From an uncultured Eubacteriales bacterium (lineage in GTDB: Bacteria; Bacillota; Clostridia; Christensenellales; CAG-138): a DNA stretch of 36,252 nucleotides. Under the pieces are notes generated by a model, which was not told the origin of the DNA, searched no databases, and saw nothing but the letters and a program-made list of their open reading frames with translations. Shown in pieces: positions 7,901 through 15,090 of the stretch; within the stretch, counting starts at the first letter, position 1; every line of letters begins with the position of its first letter. Position numbers and translations under genes: made by a program. The stretch is taken from NCBI GenBank assembly GCA_902802805.1, contig CADCNE010000017.1:7547-43798 (forward strand), given 5' to 3'.

Positions 7901-8836
7901 ATGAAACGGATACTGACCCTGCTGCTGGCCGCCCTCCTCCTCTTTGGATGCAGCCAGCCGGCTGAAACGAAACAGACCTCTGCCCCGGAGCCGACGACCA
8001 CGCCGGAGCCTACGGCTGAGCCCACCGTCGAGCCTACGGAGGAGCCCAACACCGTCGTCATCGACGGGGAGGTGTTCCTCTACGACGGCTTCAGCGTGGT
8101 GGAGCCGGAGGTCACCTTCGACATCTACGAGAAGACCGTCTCCGACTTCGTGGACGACTTCGACACCGTCTATGAGGTGGACCGGGAGAGCTATCTGTTG
8201 ACCCCCGGCGCGGACACGGAGACCACCGTGGTGAAGATCACCGGTCGTGAGCCCGGCCCCGTCGTGTACGTGGCGGCGGGCATCCACGGGAACGAGCGAG
8301 CCGCCTGGTACGCCGGGCTCATGCTCCAGAACGCCACCATCAAGGCGGGGACCCTTTACGTCCTGGCCCCGGCCAACGCCCAGGGCGCCCGGCTCAACCG
8401 CCGGACGGTGGGGGACGAGGACCCCAACCGCTGCTTCCCCGGGGACGTGAACGGCACTTTGGCCCAGCGGATCTGCTACGCCATCTTCCACGACATCGAG
8501 GAGAAGCAGCCGGAGATCCTGCTGGACCTCCATGAGGCCATCGTCTACTCGGCCGGGCGGGACTATCTGGGCAGCAACCTCATTTACTCCTCCCTGACGG
8601 GCATGGAGGACCTGTTCTTCGACCTGCTGTTCGACACCCAGGACGGCAAGGTGACCTCCCGGCCCTTCAACGTCAACGGCCCGGGCCCCGCGGGCAGCAT
8701 GAACCGGACGGTGGCAGAGGAGCTGGGGATACCCGCCATCACGGTGGAGACCTTCCGGGGCTTTCAGATGGAGCGGCGGGTCAGCGACCAGCTGAAGATC
8801 GTGGCCTACGTGCTCCGCTATAAGGGCATGCTGTGA
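7901..8836 (+). CDS. AstE/aspartoacylase-like zinc hydrolase C, lipoprotein
   Basis: A 311-residue lipoprotein. MKRILTLLLAALLLFGC gives a signal peptide with Cys17, followed by a Pro/Thr/Glu linker with repeated EPT units to about residue 49. The catalytic domain has AGIHGNERAA (His129, Glu132), DPNRCFPG, LLDLHEA (His211) and ITVETFRG (Glu283), closer to canonical AstE/AspA motifs than copies A and B. The start is ATG 7901, because the signal peptide begins there although the frame stays open upstream inside the previous gene. Only 7 bases separate it from hydrolase B, so the two are co-transcribed. It differs from them in anchor type and motif spelling, so it probably acts on a different bond or substrate in the same pathway. 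Confidence 0.88.
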   Translation: MKRILTLLLAALLLFGCSQPAETKQTSAPEPTTTPEPTAEPTVEPTEEPNTVVIDGEVFLYDGFSVVEPEVTFDIYEKTVSDFVDDFDTVYEVDRESYLLTPGADTETTVVKITGREPGPVVYVAAGIHGNERAAWYAGLMLQNATIKAGTLYVLAPANAQGARLNRRTVGDEDPNRCFPGDVNGTLAQRICYAIFHDIEEKQPEILLDLHEAIVYSAGRDYLGSNLIYSSLTGMEDLFFDLLFDTQDGKVTSRPFNVNGPGPAGSMNRTVAEELGIPAITVETFRGFQMERRVSDQLKIVAYVLRYKGML

Positions 8837-8871
8837 GGAGAGAAAACAAGGACTTGAAGGAGGTATACGAT

Positions 8872-9147
8872 ATGCAGCAGGAGCTGATGCACCAGTTCTT
8901 TACCCGGTACAACAAAGCGAGGACCAGGCGCGAAAAAGCCCTGGCCGTGTACAACGCGCTCATCGTGGCCTTGCCGCGGGAGCAGATCGCCGATTTTTTG
9001 GGGGAGGAAGGGGAAGCTTTCCTGGCCTTTATCCGCACCCTTCAGAACGAGGACGCGGACGTCGGCACCGCCGTCGCCCGGGAGCAGGACGCCCCTTCAG
9101 AGGAGTACCTGGCGGCTCTCGTCAAGAAACTGACTTCCCTGGATTAA
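8872..9147 (+). CDS. Hypothetical 91-residue protein at end of operon
   Basis: A small soluble protein, MQQELMHQFFTRYNKAR at the start and LVKKLTSLD at the end, with no signal peptide or membrane helix. It is rich in charged and helical residues and probably folds as a short all-helical bundle. ATG 8872 is chosen because AAGGAGGT (8857-8864) lies 7 bases upstream; the frame also opens at GTG 8833, which lacks such a site. It is the last gene of the plus-strand run, 35 bases after hydrolase C. Its TAA overlaps the stop of the convergent HAD gene in the tetramer TTAA (9144-9147). No family was recognised. Confidence 0.65.
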   Translation: MQQELMHQFFTRYNKARTRREKALAVYNALIVALPREQIADFLGEEGEAFLAFIRTLQNEDADVGTAVAREQDAPSEEYLAALVKKLTSLD

Positions 9148-9781
9148 TCGAACAGGAACCGATACAGCCCCTCCGTGGTGTCAAAATGGAGGGGCGTATT
9201 TTTGTGCATGAAGGCGCGGATCTCCGGCACGTCGTAGGCCCAGCCCGCGGCGGCGAAAGGGACGCGGCGTGTCTTGGCCATGTCGTAGCCGGGCTTGAGA
9301 TCGTCCACCACCAGCAGGTCATTCGGGCACAGGTCCATGGCCGCCATGATCCGATCGAGGGCGAAGGGGCTGGGCTTGCGCTGAGGGCGCGGCAGCTCCC
9401 AGCCGAAGACCAGGGAGGGTTCGGGGAGGCCGTTCTCCCGAAAGTCCCGGAGGATGTTGGTCCGCAAAGAGTGGGAGATGACGGCGATATGGCCGCCGCG
9501 GCTGAGCTGCTCAGCCATGATCTCCTTCATGCCGGGAAAAGCCTTGGGCACGTGGGTGGCTACATAGCCGGTCCAGACCTCCATCTCCCGCTCCAGTTCC
9601 GCACTGCGGCTTACATCCGCCTTTAACTTTTCGAATACCACCTCCCGGACGTTCCGTCCTTCCGCGTGGTAGATCTTTGATACACCAAGAAGGCGGGATG
9701 GTGGATGAGCCGGGTGCTGTCCATGACCGTGTCGTCGTGGTCCAGCACCAGGCATTTGTATTTGAGCTTCCCCTCGCTCAT
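9144..9781 (-). pseudogene. HAD-family hydrolase, frameshifted
   Basis: The N-terminal part reads from ATG 9781 as MSEGKLKYKCLVLDHDDTV, containing the HAD motif I (DHDDT), and this frame stops at 9623. The rest of the HAD domain is in another frame running to 9144: PKAFPGMKEI, VISHS (motif II region), WELPRPQRKPSP (Lys, motif III) and DLLVVDDLKPGYDMA (motif IV). Joining them needs a one-base deletion or two-base insertion relative to an intact ancestor, somewhere around 9660-9700, and the cap region seems short. ATG 9781 overlaps the upstream stop as ATGA, confirming the original start. Either the gene is decayed or the sequence has an indel error. An intact protein would be a soluble phosphatase-like enzyme of about 220 residues. 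Confidence 0.75.
9168..9203 (+). terminator. Probable terminator of the transport/hydrolase operon, inside the HAD gene
   Basis: CCCCTCC (9168-9174) pairs with GGAGGGG (9188-9194) and is followed by TTTTT (9199-9203). The loop is 13 bases. It lies 20 bases past the last plus-strand stop, within the 3' coding end of the convergent HAD gene. Confidence 0.6.
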
Positions 9782-10065
9782 GAAGCCAGCGCCCGGTCGA
9801 AGGCCTCCCGGATATGGGCCTTGATGGTTTCATAGCCCTGGAAGGGGGCGCACTCGTAGAGCTTGTCCCCCTGATAGAACAGGGACGGCACCCGGTAGTA
9901 GTCCCGGCTGTTGGCCAGGTCCGCCTCCTCGTTCTCCTCGATCCATTTGAGGGACAGGGCCTGGTAGGCGGGGTCTTCTTTGAGAAGCTCCGCCACGGCC
10001 TTGCGGGCGTTGTTGCAGTAGGGGCAGCCGGTCAGGTAGAAGATCTCGATCTCGCGCATGGTCAT
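9778..10065 (-). CDS. Glutaredoxin/thioredoxin-like protein (CPYC)
   Basis: A 95-residue thioredoxin-fold protein. The N-terminal strand IEIFYLTGCPYC carries the redox pair Cys14 and Cys17 in a glutaredoxin-type CPYC motif. A cis-proline-type RVPSLFYQG follows near residue 58, and the C-terminal helix is normal. It likely reduces disulfides or mixed thiols in the cytoplasm. The ATG at 10065 overlaps the stop of the upstream MATE gene (ATGA), which favours this start over ATG 10059. The stop likewise overlaps the start of the HAD gene. It is part of a translationally coupled four-gene unit with a flavin reductase-like protein, so a role in redox or stress protection is plausible but not shown. 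Confidence 0.85.
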   Translation of the reverse strand: MTMREIEIFYLTGCPYCNNARKAVAELLKEDPAYQALSLKWIEENEEADLANSRDYYRVPSLFYQGDKLYECAPFQGYETIKAHIREAFDRALAS

Positions 10066-11432
10066 GTTTCCTTTCCGTTGGTTTGTTTTGCGAGCCGTCG
10101 GATGCGGCGAAGCTGGGTCAGGCGCATGGTGAGATAGCAGGCCGTACCGCCCACGGCGTTGGAAACGGGCTCGGCCAGGAACACGCCCTTCACGCCGAAG
10201 CCCAGCCGCGGGAGCAGGAGCGTCAGCGGCACATTGACTCTGATGAGCACGATGAACGCCACGACGATCTTGACCGCCGCGATGAAGTACTCCTCAGGGC
10301 AGTGGTGGGCGACGAAGCCGAAGAAGTAGATCCTGAGGGCCTCCACCCCCGCCTCGGTCATGGCCGGATCGTCGGAGAAGATGCCGAACCACAGTCGGGG
10401 AAGCAGGAGCACCAGGAGCCAGGCCACAAGGGTGTACCCGGCGCCGATGAGGGTGTTGAACCGGATGCCGGAGAGGACCCGGTCGTACCGCCTGGCCCCG
10501 TAGTTGTAGCTGATGACGGGCTGGCTGCCGCTGGTGATGCCGTTGACGGGCAGCAGGAAGATCTCCCGCACGGAGTTCACCACGGTCATGACCCCCACGT
10601 AGAGGTCCCCGCCGAACTGCTGCAGCGTGGCGTTGCAGGCGATCTGCACGAGGCAGGTAGTGCCCTGCATGATGAAGTTGGCGGTACCCAGCTTCGCGAT
10701 GTCCCGGACCACTTGCCCATCGAGAGTCATATTCTCCCGTTTGAGGGGGATGATAGCCTTCTGCCCCGTCAAAAACCAGAGCACCCACAGGGCGGACAAG
10801 CCTTGGCTGATGACGGTGGCGAGGGCCGCCCCCTTCACGCCCATGCCGAGGGCGAAGATGAACACCGGATCGAGGGCGATGTTGGCCGCCGCACCGATGA
10901 CGATGGAGAGCATCCCGATCCGGGGGAAGCCCTGGGCGTTGATGTAGCCGTTGAGGCCCGTGGCGATCATGGAGAAGGCGGTGCCCACCAGATACACGTC
11001 CAAATACGCCTTGGCGTAGACGAAGGAGTCCTCGCTGGCCCCGAAGGCGAAGAGGATGGGCCGCATGAACAGATACCCCACCACCATGAGCAGGGCGGAG
11101 CTGACGAGCTGCAGCGTGAAGGAGTTGCCCAAAATGCGCCTGGCCCGAGCTTCGTCCCCGGCGCCCCGGGCGATGGAAAAGAGGGGCACGCCGCCGGTGC
11201 CGAACAGGGCCGCAAAGCCCATGATCAGGGTGACGATGGGAAAGGTGAGGCCCACGCCGGTGAGGGCCATGCCGCCCCCGTCCCCCATGTGGCCGAGATA
11301 GATCCTATCCACCACGTTGTAGAGGAGGTGCACCAGCTGGGCCACGATCAGCGGCCCGGCCTGGTCCAAAATGCGCCGCCACACCGGCCCCTGGGAAAAG
11401 TCCGTTTTCGGTTGTGTCCGGCCGCCGATCAT
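10062..11432 (-). CDS. MATE-family efflux transporter
   Basis: A 456-residue multidrug and toxin extrusion protein with about twelve membrane helices, exporting cationic compounds or metabolites using an ion gradient. N-terminal PLIVAQLVHLLYNVVDRIY, the mid-protein INAQGFPRIGMLSIVIGA and the repeat-2 motif SGSQPVISYNYGARRYDRVL are typical of the family. The segment around residues 373-400 (HHCPEEYFIAAVKI and onward) is less like usual members and seems a few residues short before PLTLLLPRLGFGVKG, but the frame remains open and the ending GGTACYLTMRLTQ is normal. The ATG overlaps the flavin reductase stop by four bases. The coupled redox genes suggest export during oxidative or xenobiotic stress. 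Confidence 0.92.
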   Translation of the reverse strand: MIGGRTQPKTDFSQGPVWRRILDQAGPLIVAQLVHLLYNVVDRIYLGHMGDGGGMALTGVGLTFPIVTLIMGFAALFGTGGVPLFSIARGAGDEARARRILGNSFTLQLVSSALLMVVGYLFMRPILFAFGASEDSFVYAKAYLDVYLVGTAFSMIATGLNGYINAQGFPRIGMLSIVIGAAANIALDPVFIFALGMGVKGAALATVISQGLSALWVLWFLTGQKAIIPLKRENMTLDGQVVRDIAKLGTANFIMQGTTCLVQIACNATLQQFGGDLYVGVMTVVNSVREIFLLPVNGITSGSQPVISYNYGARRYDRVLSGIRFNTLIGAGYTLVAWLLVLLLPRLWFGIFSDDPAMTEAGVEALRIYFFGFVAHHCPEEYFIAAVKIVVAFIVLIRVNVPLTLLLPRLGFGVKGVFLAEPVSNAVGGTACYLTMRLTQLRRIRRLAKQTNGKET

Positions 11433-11896
11433 GTGAGATAGTCCACCACTTCGCCCATGATGATCCAGTGGGGCTTTATGCCGTTCTGGTAGATCCTCTG
11501 GGCCACGGGGGGCACGTCCTCATAGGCCATGGGAGCCATGTAGATCTTCTTACATACGAAGGTCTCCGCGGCCTCCTTGAAGGTGATCCCCTGTGGCAGG
11601 ACCCGGGGCGTGAGCCCGGCTGCGGCCGCCTTGTCCCCGTCCCGGCCGGACATCCGGCCCATGATCGCCAGGGCCTCCCGGCAGCTCTCGGGGAAGAAGG
11701 ACACGGTGAAGTATTCGTTATCCCGCAGGAACTCCCAGGTGTACCGGTCCGGCCGCACGTAGACCGTCAGCACGTCCTTGTTCCACACCGTGCCCAGGGA
11801 CCCCCATCCGATGGTCATGCTGTTATACCGCTCCTCGGTCCCCGCCGTCAGCAGCGCCCAGTCCTTTTCGAATTTGGTGAAGGGGTTGACCTGCAT
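11429..11896 (-). CDS. Flavin reductase-like FMN-binding protein
   Basis: A 155-residue member of the flavin reductase/flavoredoxin-like split-barrel family, which binds FMN and passes electrons from NAD(P)H or ferredoxin partners. The FMN-site segment NSMTIGWGSLG (residues 25-35) is clear, followed by VYVRPDRYTWEFL and FTVSFFPE, typical of the fold. ATG 11896 is chosen because AGGAGG lies 8 bases upstream on the minus strand and the family begins near this point; the frame is open farther upstream but that stretch has no family signal. It is the first gene of the unit with MATE, glutaredoxin-like and HAD genes, and a good promoter lies 28 bases upstream. The physiological partner is unknown. 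Confidence 0.87.
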   Translation of the reverse strand: MQVNPFTKFEKDWALLTAGTEERYNSMTIGWGSLGTVWNKDVLTVYVRPDRYTWEFLRDNEYFTVSFFPESCREALAIMGRMSGRDGDKAAAAGLTPRVLPQGITFKEAAETFVCKKIYMAPMAYEDVPPVAQRIYQNGIKPHWIIMGEVVDYLT

Positions 11897-11923
11897 CCTC
11901 GTGTCCTCCTGTGGTTTTTCTCC

Positions 11924-11952
11924 ATTATACCCGCATTTCGCTCTCATTTCCA
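11924..11952 (-). promoter_or_regulatory. Promoter of flavin reductase/MATE operon
   Basis: On the minus strand TATAAT (11929-11924) is preceded by TGGAAA (11952-11947) with a 17-base spacer. The -10 is a perfect consensus and the -35 matches 4 of 6. It lies just upstream of the ribosome binding site of the 11896 start. Confidence 0.75.
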
Positions 11953-12025
11953 CCGTTTTATAAAAAACAAAAGTGCGGTGTAGCCGCGCGAAGTCAAACT
12001 GCGAAGGAAGAACGGTAGGCTGAAA

Positions 12026-12145
12026 CATGTCAAATCCAGCGACATGCGCGGTGGATTTGACCCCTTGCAGGTCCCGCCGCCCGGTGGCCATCAAGGCCAA
12101 AGGCGGGACCTGGAGGCGGAGCTACTGCGGAGCACCCCGCCGCAG
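12026..12145. repeat. Cluster of three inverted repeats in intergenic region
   Basis: Between the ABC ATPase stop and the flavin reductase promoter lies about 240 bases with no gene. It holds GTCAAATCCA/TGGATTTGAC (12029-12038 with 12052-12061), AGGTCCCGCC/GGCGGGACCT (12069-12078 with 12102-12111, with an inner TGGCC/GGCCA pair at 12085-12099), and CTGCGG/CCGCAG (12125-12130 with 12140-12145). CATGTC/GACATG (12026-12031 with 12041-12046) competes with the first stem. This could be a dispersed palindromic repeat or a structured RNA. No known riboswitch pattern was recognised. Confidence 0.6.
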
Positions 12146-12152
12146 CGGAAAC

Positions 12153-12188
12153 TCGATCGGGGGGGAATCCCATTCCCCCCCCGATCGA
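12153..12188 (-). terminator. Large hairpin terminating the ABC importer operon
   Basis: Arms at 12153-12168 and 12172-12188 pair around a CCC loop, with runs of 7 G and 8 C giving one bulged base. It begins 5 bases past the ATPase stop on the minus strand. The T-run is weak (GTTT), so it may work with the hairpins beyond it or protect the mRNA end. Confidence 0.55.
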
Positions 12189-12193
12189 AAGTG

Positions 12194-13270
12194 TTAAATG
12201 CAGTGGGCATCACCCGGCTCGAAGTCGATATACGCCGTCTCGCCGGCCTGGTAGATCTTCTTGTCCTTGGGGTTGTACTCGTGGATGATGAGCTTCACGT
12301 TCCCCAGCATCACGTGATAGAGCTGGTAGGCGCCCATGAAGTTGGACACGACCACCTCCACGGGGAAGTAACCCTCGTCCCGCAGCATGGTGGATTCGGG
12401 CCGCAGGACCACGGTGGTGCTGGCGCCGTCCGCCACGTTCTCCGCCGCGGCCACCTTCACCTCGGTGCCGTTGACGTCCACGATGCCCACGTCGCCCTCG
12501 TGGCGGACCATCCGGCCATCCAGGAAGTTGGCGTCGCCGATGAAGTCGGCCACGAACTTGTTCTTGGGATGGTAGTAGATCTCCTGAGGCGTGCCCATCT
12601 GGGACACCAGGCCCTTCTCCATGACGATGATCTTGTCGGAGAGGGCCATGGCCTCGCTCTGGTCATGGGTCACGTACACGGCGGTGATGCCCGCCCGCTG
12701 CTGGATGCGGCGGATCTCGGTGCGCATGGTGACGCGGAGCTTGGCGTCCAGGTTGCTGAGGGGCTCGTCGAACAGCAGCACGCCGGGCTCCATGACCAGG
12801 GCGCGGGCCAGCGCCACGCGCTGCTGCTGGCCGCCGGAGAGCTGGTTGGTCATGCGGCTCTCCATGCCCTCGAGGCCCACCAAAGCGAGGATGTCCGTGA
12901 CCCGGCGCTTGATCTCGTCCTTGGGGACCTTGCGGATCTTGAGGCCGTAGGCCACGTTGTCGAAGATGTTATAGTGCGGGAGCAGCGCGTAGCTCTGGAA
13001 CACCATGGCCGTGTCCCGCTTGTTGGGGGTCAGCTCGTTGATGGGCTCGTTGCCGAGATAGATCTCGCCCTCGTCGGGGCTCTCAAAGCCCGCGATCATA
13101 CGGAGCGTGGTGGTCTTGCCGCAGCCCGAGGGGCCCAGCAGCGTCACGAAGGAGCCGGGCTCGATCTCGAGGTTGGTGTCCTTCACGGCGTAAAAGTCCT
13201 TCTTGGTCTTGGGGTCCTGATAGATCTTGGAAATATGCTCCAGGCGTACGCCTTTTTTCTCTTTAGCCAC
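12194..13270 (-). CDS. ABC importer ATPase (PotA/FbpC type)
   Basis: A 358-residue ATP-binding subunit energising import through the permease encoded directly upstream. It has a Walker A motif GPSGCGKTT (46-54), Q-loop Gln92, signature LSGGQQQR (144-151), Walker B VLLFDEP (164-170), and a His switch in VYVTHDQSEA near residue 209. The C-terminal 110 or so residues form the TOBE-type regulatory domain found in iron, polyamine, sulfate and phosphonate importers. Four bases separate it from the permease stop, so the genes are co-transcribed. The subfamily does not decide the substrate; COG3842-type iron, spermidine or 2-aminoethylphosphonate uptake are all possible. Confidence 0.93.
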   Translation of the reverse strand: MAKEKKGVRLEHISKIYQDPKTKKDFYAVKDTNLEIEPGSFVTLLGPSGCGKTTTLRMIAGFESPDEGEIYLGNEPINELTPNKRDTAMVFQSYALLPHYNIFDNVAYGLKIRKVPKDEIKRRVTDILALVGLEGMESRMTNQLSGGQQQRVALARALVMEPGVLLFDEPLSNLDAKLRVTMRTEIRRIQQRAGITAVYVTHDQSEAMALSDKIIVMEKGLVSQMGTPQEIYYHPKNKFVADFIGDANFLDGRMVRHEGDVGIVDVNGTEVKVAAAENVADGASTTVVLRPESTMLRDEGYFPVEVVVSNFMGAYQLYHVMLGNVKLIIHEYNPKDKKIYQAGETAYIDFEPGDAHCI

Positions 13271-13274
13271 AGCC

Positions 13275-14990
13275 TTAGTCCTCCTCTTTTAATTTTCTGC
13301 TGGTACCGAAGAATTTCATGAACAGATTCATCAGCAGCACCGCGCCGTAGGTGATGATGATCAGTATGGTGGCGAAGGCGCAGGCGATGCTGAAGGCGCC
13401 CTTCTCCGCGAACTCGTTGATCTGCACGGTGATGAGCAGGAACGACGGCGTCACCAGCAGGATGATGGCGGAGATGGCGGTGATGGAGCGGACGAACGCG
13501 GTGACCAGACCGCTCAGGAACGAATCCTTAATGAGCGGCAGCGTCACGGTCATGAACACCTTGAAGCTGTCCGCACCCATGTCGTAGGCGCTTTCCTCGA
13601 TGCTCTTGTCGATCTGCCGCAGGGCGGATATGCCGCTTCGGGTGCCCGTGGGCAGGCTTCGGACCACGAAGACGATGATGAGGATGGCCGCACTGTTATA
13701 GAGGAACTGCAGCGCCCCCGTGTGGAAGAGGCCCTGGGCGTAGCCTCGGATATATCCGACGCCCAGCACCGTGCCGGGCACGGCCATGGCCAGCATGGAC
13801 ACGGCCTCGATGAAGCCCTTGGCCTTGAACTGGCGCTTGACCACCAGGTAGGAGATGATCATGCTCAAAAGAGCCGTGATGGGCGAGGCGATGAGGGACA
13901 GGACGAAGGAGTCCTTGAAGGCCTTGAGGCCGTGATACTTGGTGAACACCTGCTGGAACCACTTGAAGGTCAGCGGCGTCAGCTTGTAGCCCCAGGTGGG
14001 GAACATGGCGCCGATGGGCACGCAGACGTACATGCCGATGACGAAGATGGCGGCCAGCGTGCACAGGATGGTCAGCGGGATGGAGACGCTCTTGTCTTCG
14101 ATGAGCATCCGGGCCCGGGAGGCCTTGCCCGTCAGCGTGGCGGCGGTCTTCGACTCGAGATAGTATTTCTGCACCGCGAACATGAGGAGCGTGATGCACA
14201 GCAGCACCACGGCCATGGCCGCCGCGCCCTGCTTGTCGAAGGCGCCGGTAATCTGCAGGTAGATGGTGGTGGCCAGCGTATCATAGCTGCCGCCGATGAG
14301 CATGGGGTTCGCAAAGTCGGCGATGGACTCGATGAAGGTCACCAAAAAGGCGTTGCCGAGGCCAGGAAGGAGCAGGGGCAGGGTGACGCTGGTGAACACC
14401 TTCATGCGAGAAGCGCCCATATCCCGGGCCGCCTCTTCCAAGGATGGGTCGATGTTCTTGAGCAGGCCCTTCATCATCATGTAGCAGACGGGGAAGAAGG
14501 TGAGGGTCTGCACGATGACGATGCCCCAGTAGCCGTAAACGTTGTTGTCATAGATGCCCAGCAGGAACCGGGTGATGAGGCCCGCTTTGCCGAAGAGCAT
14601 GATCATGGACAGGCTCAGCACGAAGGGCGGGGACACCACGGGCAGCATGGAGACCACCTTGAAGAGGCCCCCCACCGCCTTGTTCATGCGGACGTAGACC
14701 TCCACATAGGCAAACAGCAGGCCGATGAGGGTGGAGAGGATGCCCACCACGAAGCCGACCTTCAAGGTGTTGGTGATAGCCCGGGTGAAGGTGGGCATGG
14801 CCAGGACCCGCTTGAAGATATCCAGCGTCACATGGCCGTCGCTGTAGGCGCTGTCTACCAGCAGGATCGCCAGAGGATAAAGGATGAACAGCGTCAGGAA
14901 CGTGATCAAAACCACGATGGTCGTCACCATGATGGGATCGGCCATGAGCTTCTTCCGGTCCAGCGCCGCACCCTGTGCGGTTTTTGCCAT
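13275..14990 (-). CDS. Fused double-domain ABC importer permease (FbpB type)
   Basis: A 571-residue membrane protein made of two homologous permease domains. Each domain has an EAA loop that docks the ATPase: EEAARDMGASRMKVF near residue 185 and EESAYDMGADSFKVF near residue 465, both followed by TLPL. About twelve helices are predicted. A fused pair of this kind is characteristic of ferric iron importers (FbpB/SfuB) and of phosphonate-type relatives, whereas polyamine systems use two separate permeases. It is encoded between the binding protein and the ATPase, downstream of a terminator-like hairpin at 15017-15051 that probably lowers its expression relative to the binding protein. Confidence 0.92.
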   Translation of the reverse strand: MAKTAQGAALDRKKLMADPIMVTTIVVLITFLTLFILYPLAILLVDSAYSDGHVTLDIFKRVLAMPTFTRAITNTLKVGFVVGILSTLIGLLFAYVEVYVRMNKAVGGLFKVVSMLPVVSPPFVLSLSMIMLFGKAGLITRFLLGIYDNNVYGYWGIVIVQTLTFFPVCYMMMKGLLKNIDPSLEEAARDMGASRMKVFTSVTLPLLLPGLGNAFLVTFIESIADFANPMLIGGSYDTLATTIYLQITGAFDKQGAAAMAVVLLCITLLMFAVQKYYLESKTAATLTGKASRARMLIEDKSVSIPLTILCTLAAIFVIGMYVCVPIGAMFPTWGYKLTPLTFKWFQQVFTKYHGLKAFKDSFVLSLIASPITALLSMIISYLVVKRQFKAKGFIEAVSMLAMAVPGTVLGVGYIRGYAQGLFHTGALQFLYNSAAILIIVFVVRSLPTGTRSGISALRQIDKSIEESAYDMGADSFKVFMTVTLPLIKDSFLSGLVTAFVRSITAISAIILLVTPSFLLITVQINEFAEKGAFSIACAFATILIIITYGAVLLMNLFMKFFGTSRKLKEED

Positions 14991-15016
14991 AGGGCAGCCT
15001 CCTTACTTTTGATTTG

Positions 15017-15051
15017 AAAAAAGAAGGTCCCCGTCCCGAAGGGCGGGGACC
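15017..15051 (-). terminator. Internal terminator/attenuator between binding protein and permease
   Basis: GGTCCCCG (15026-15033) pairs with CGGGGACC (15044-15051), with an inner CCC/GGG pair and one bulged T. On the minus strand the stem is followed by TTCTTTTTT. A strong terminator at this point usually gives an excess of binding protein over membrane subunits through partial read-through. Confidence 0.8.
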
Positions 15052-15090
15052 CCGCTTCACAACAAAGCGTGAATTCCCGTTATGACGATG

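Noticed and set aside
9623..9781. Programmed ribosomal frameshift in the HAD gene
   Set aside because: No slippery heptamer with a following stem was recognised at the frame overlap, and HAD enzymes are not known to use one. Decay or an indel error is simpler.
10250..10330. Possible double frameshift in the MATE gene
   Set aside because: The segment is divergent and slightly short, but no alternative frame restores a better match and both flanks stay in one frame, so it is more likely natural variation.
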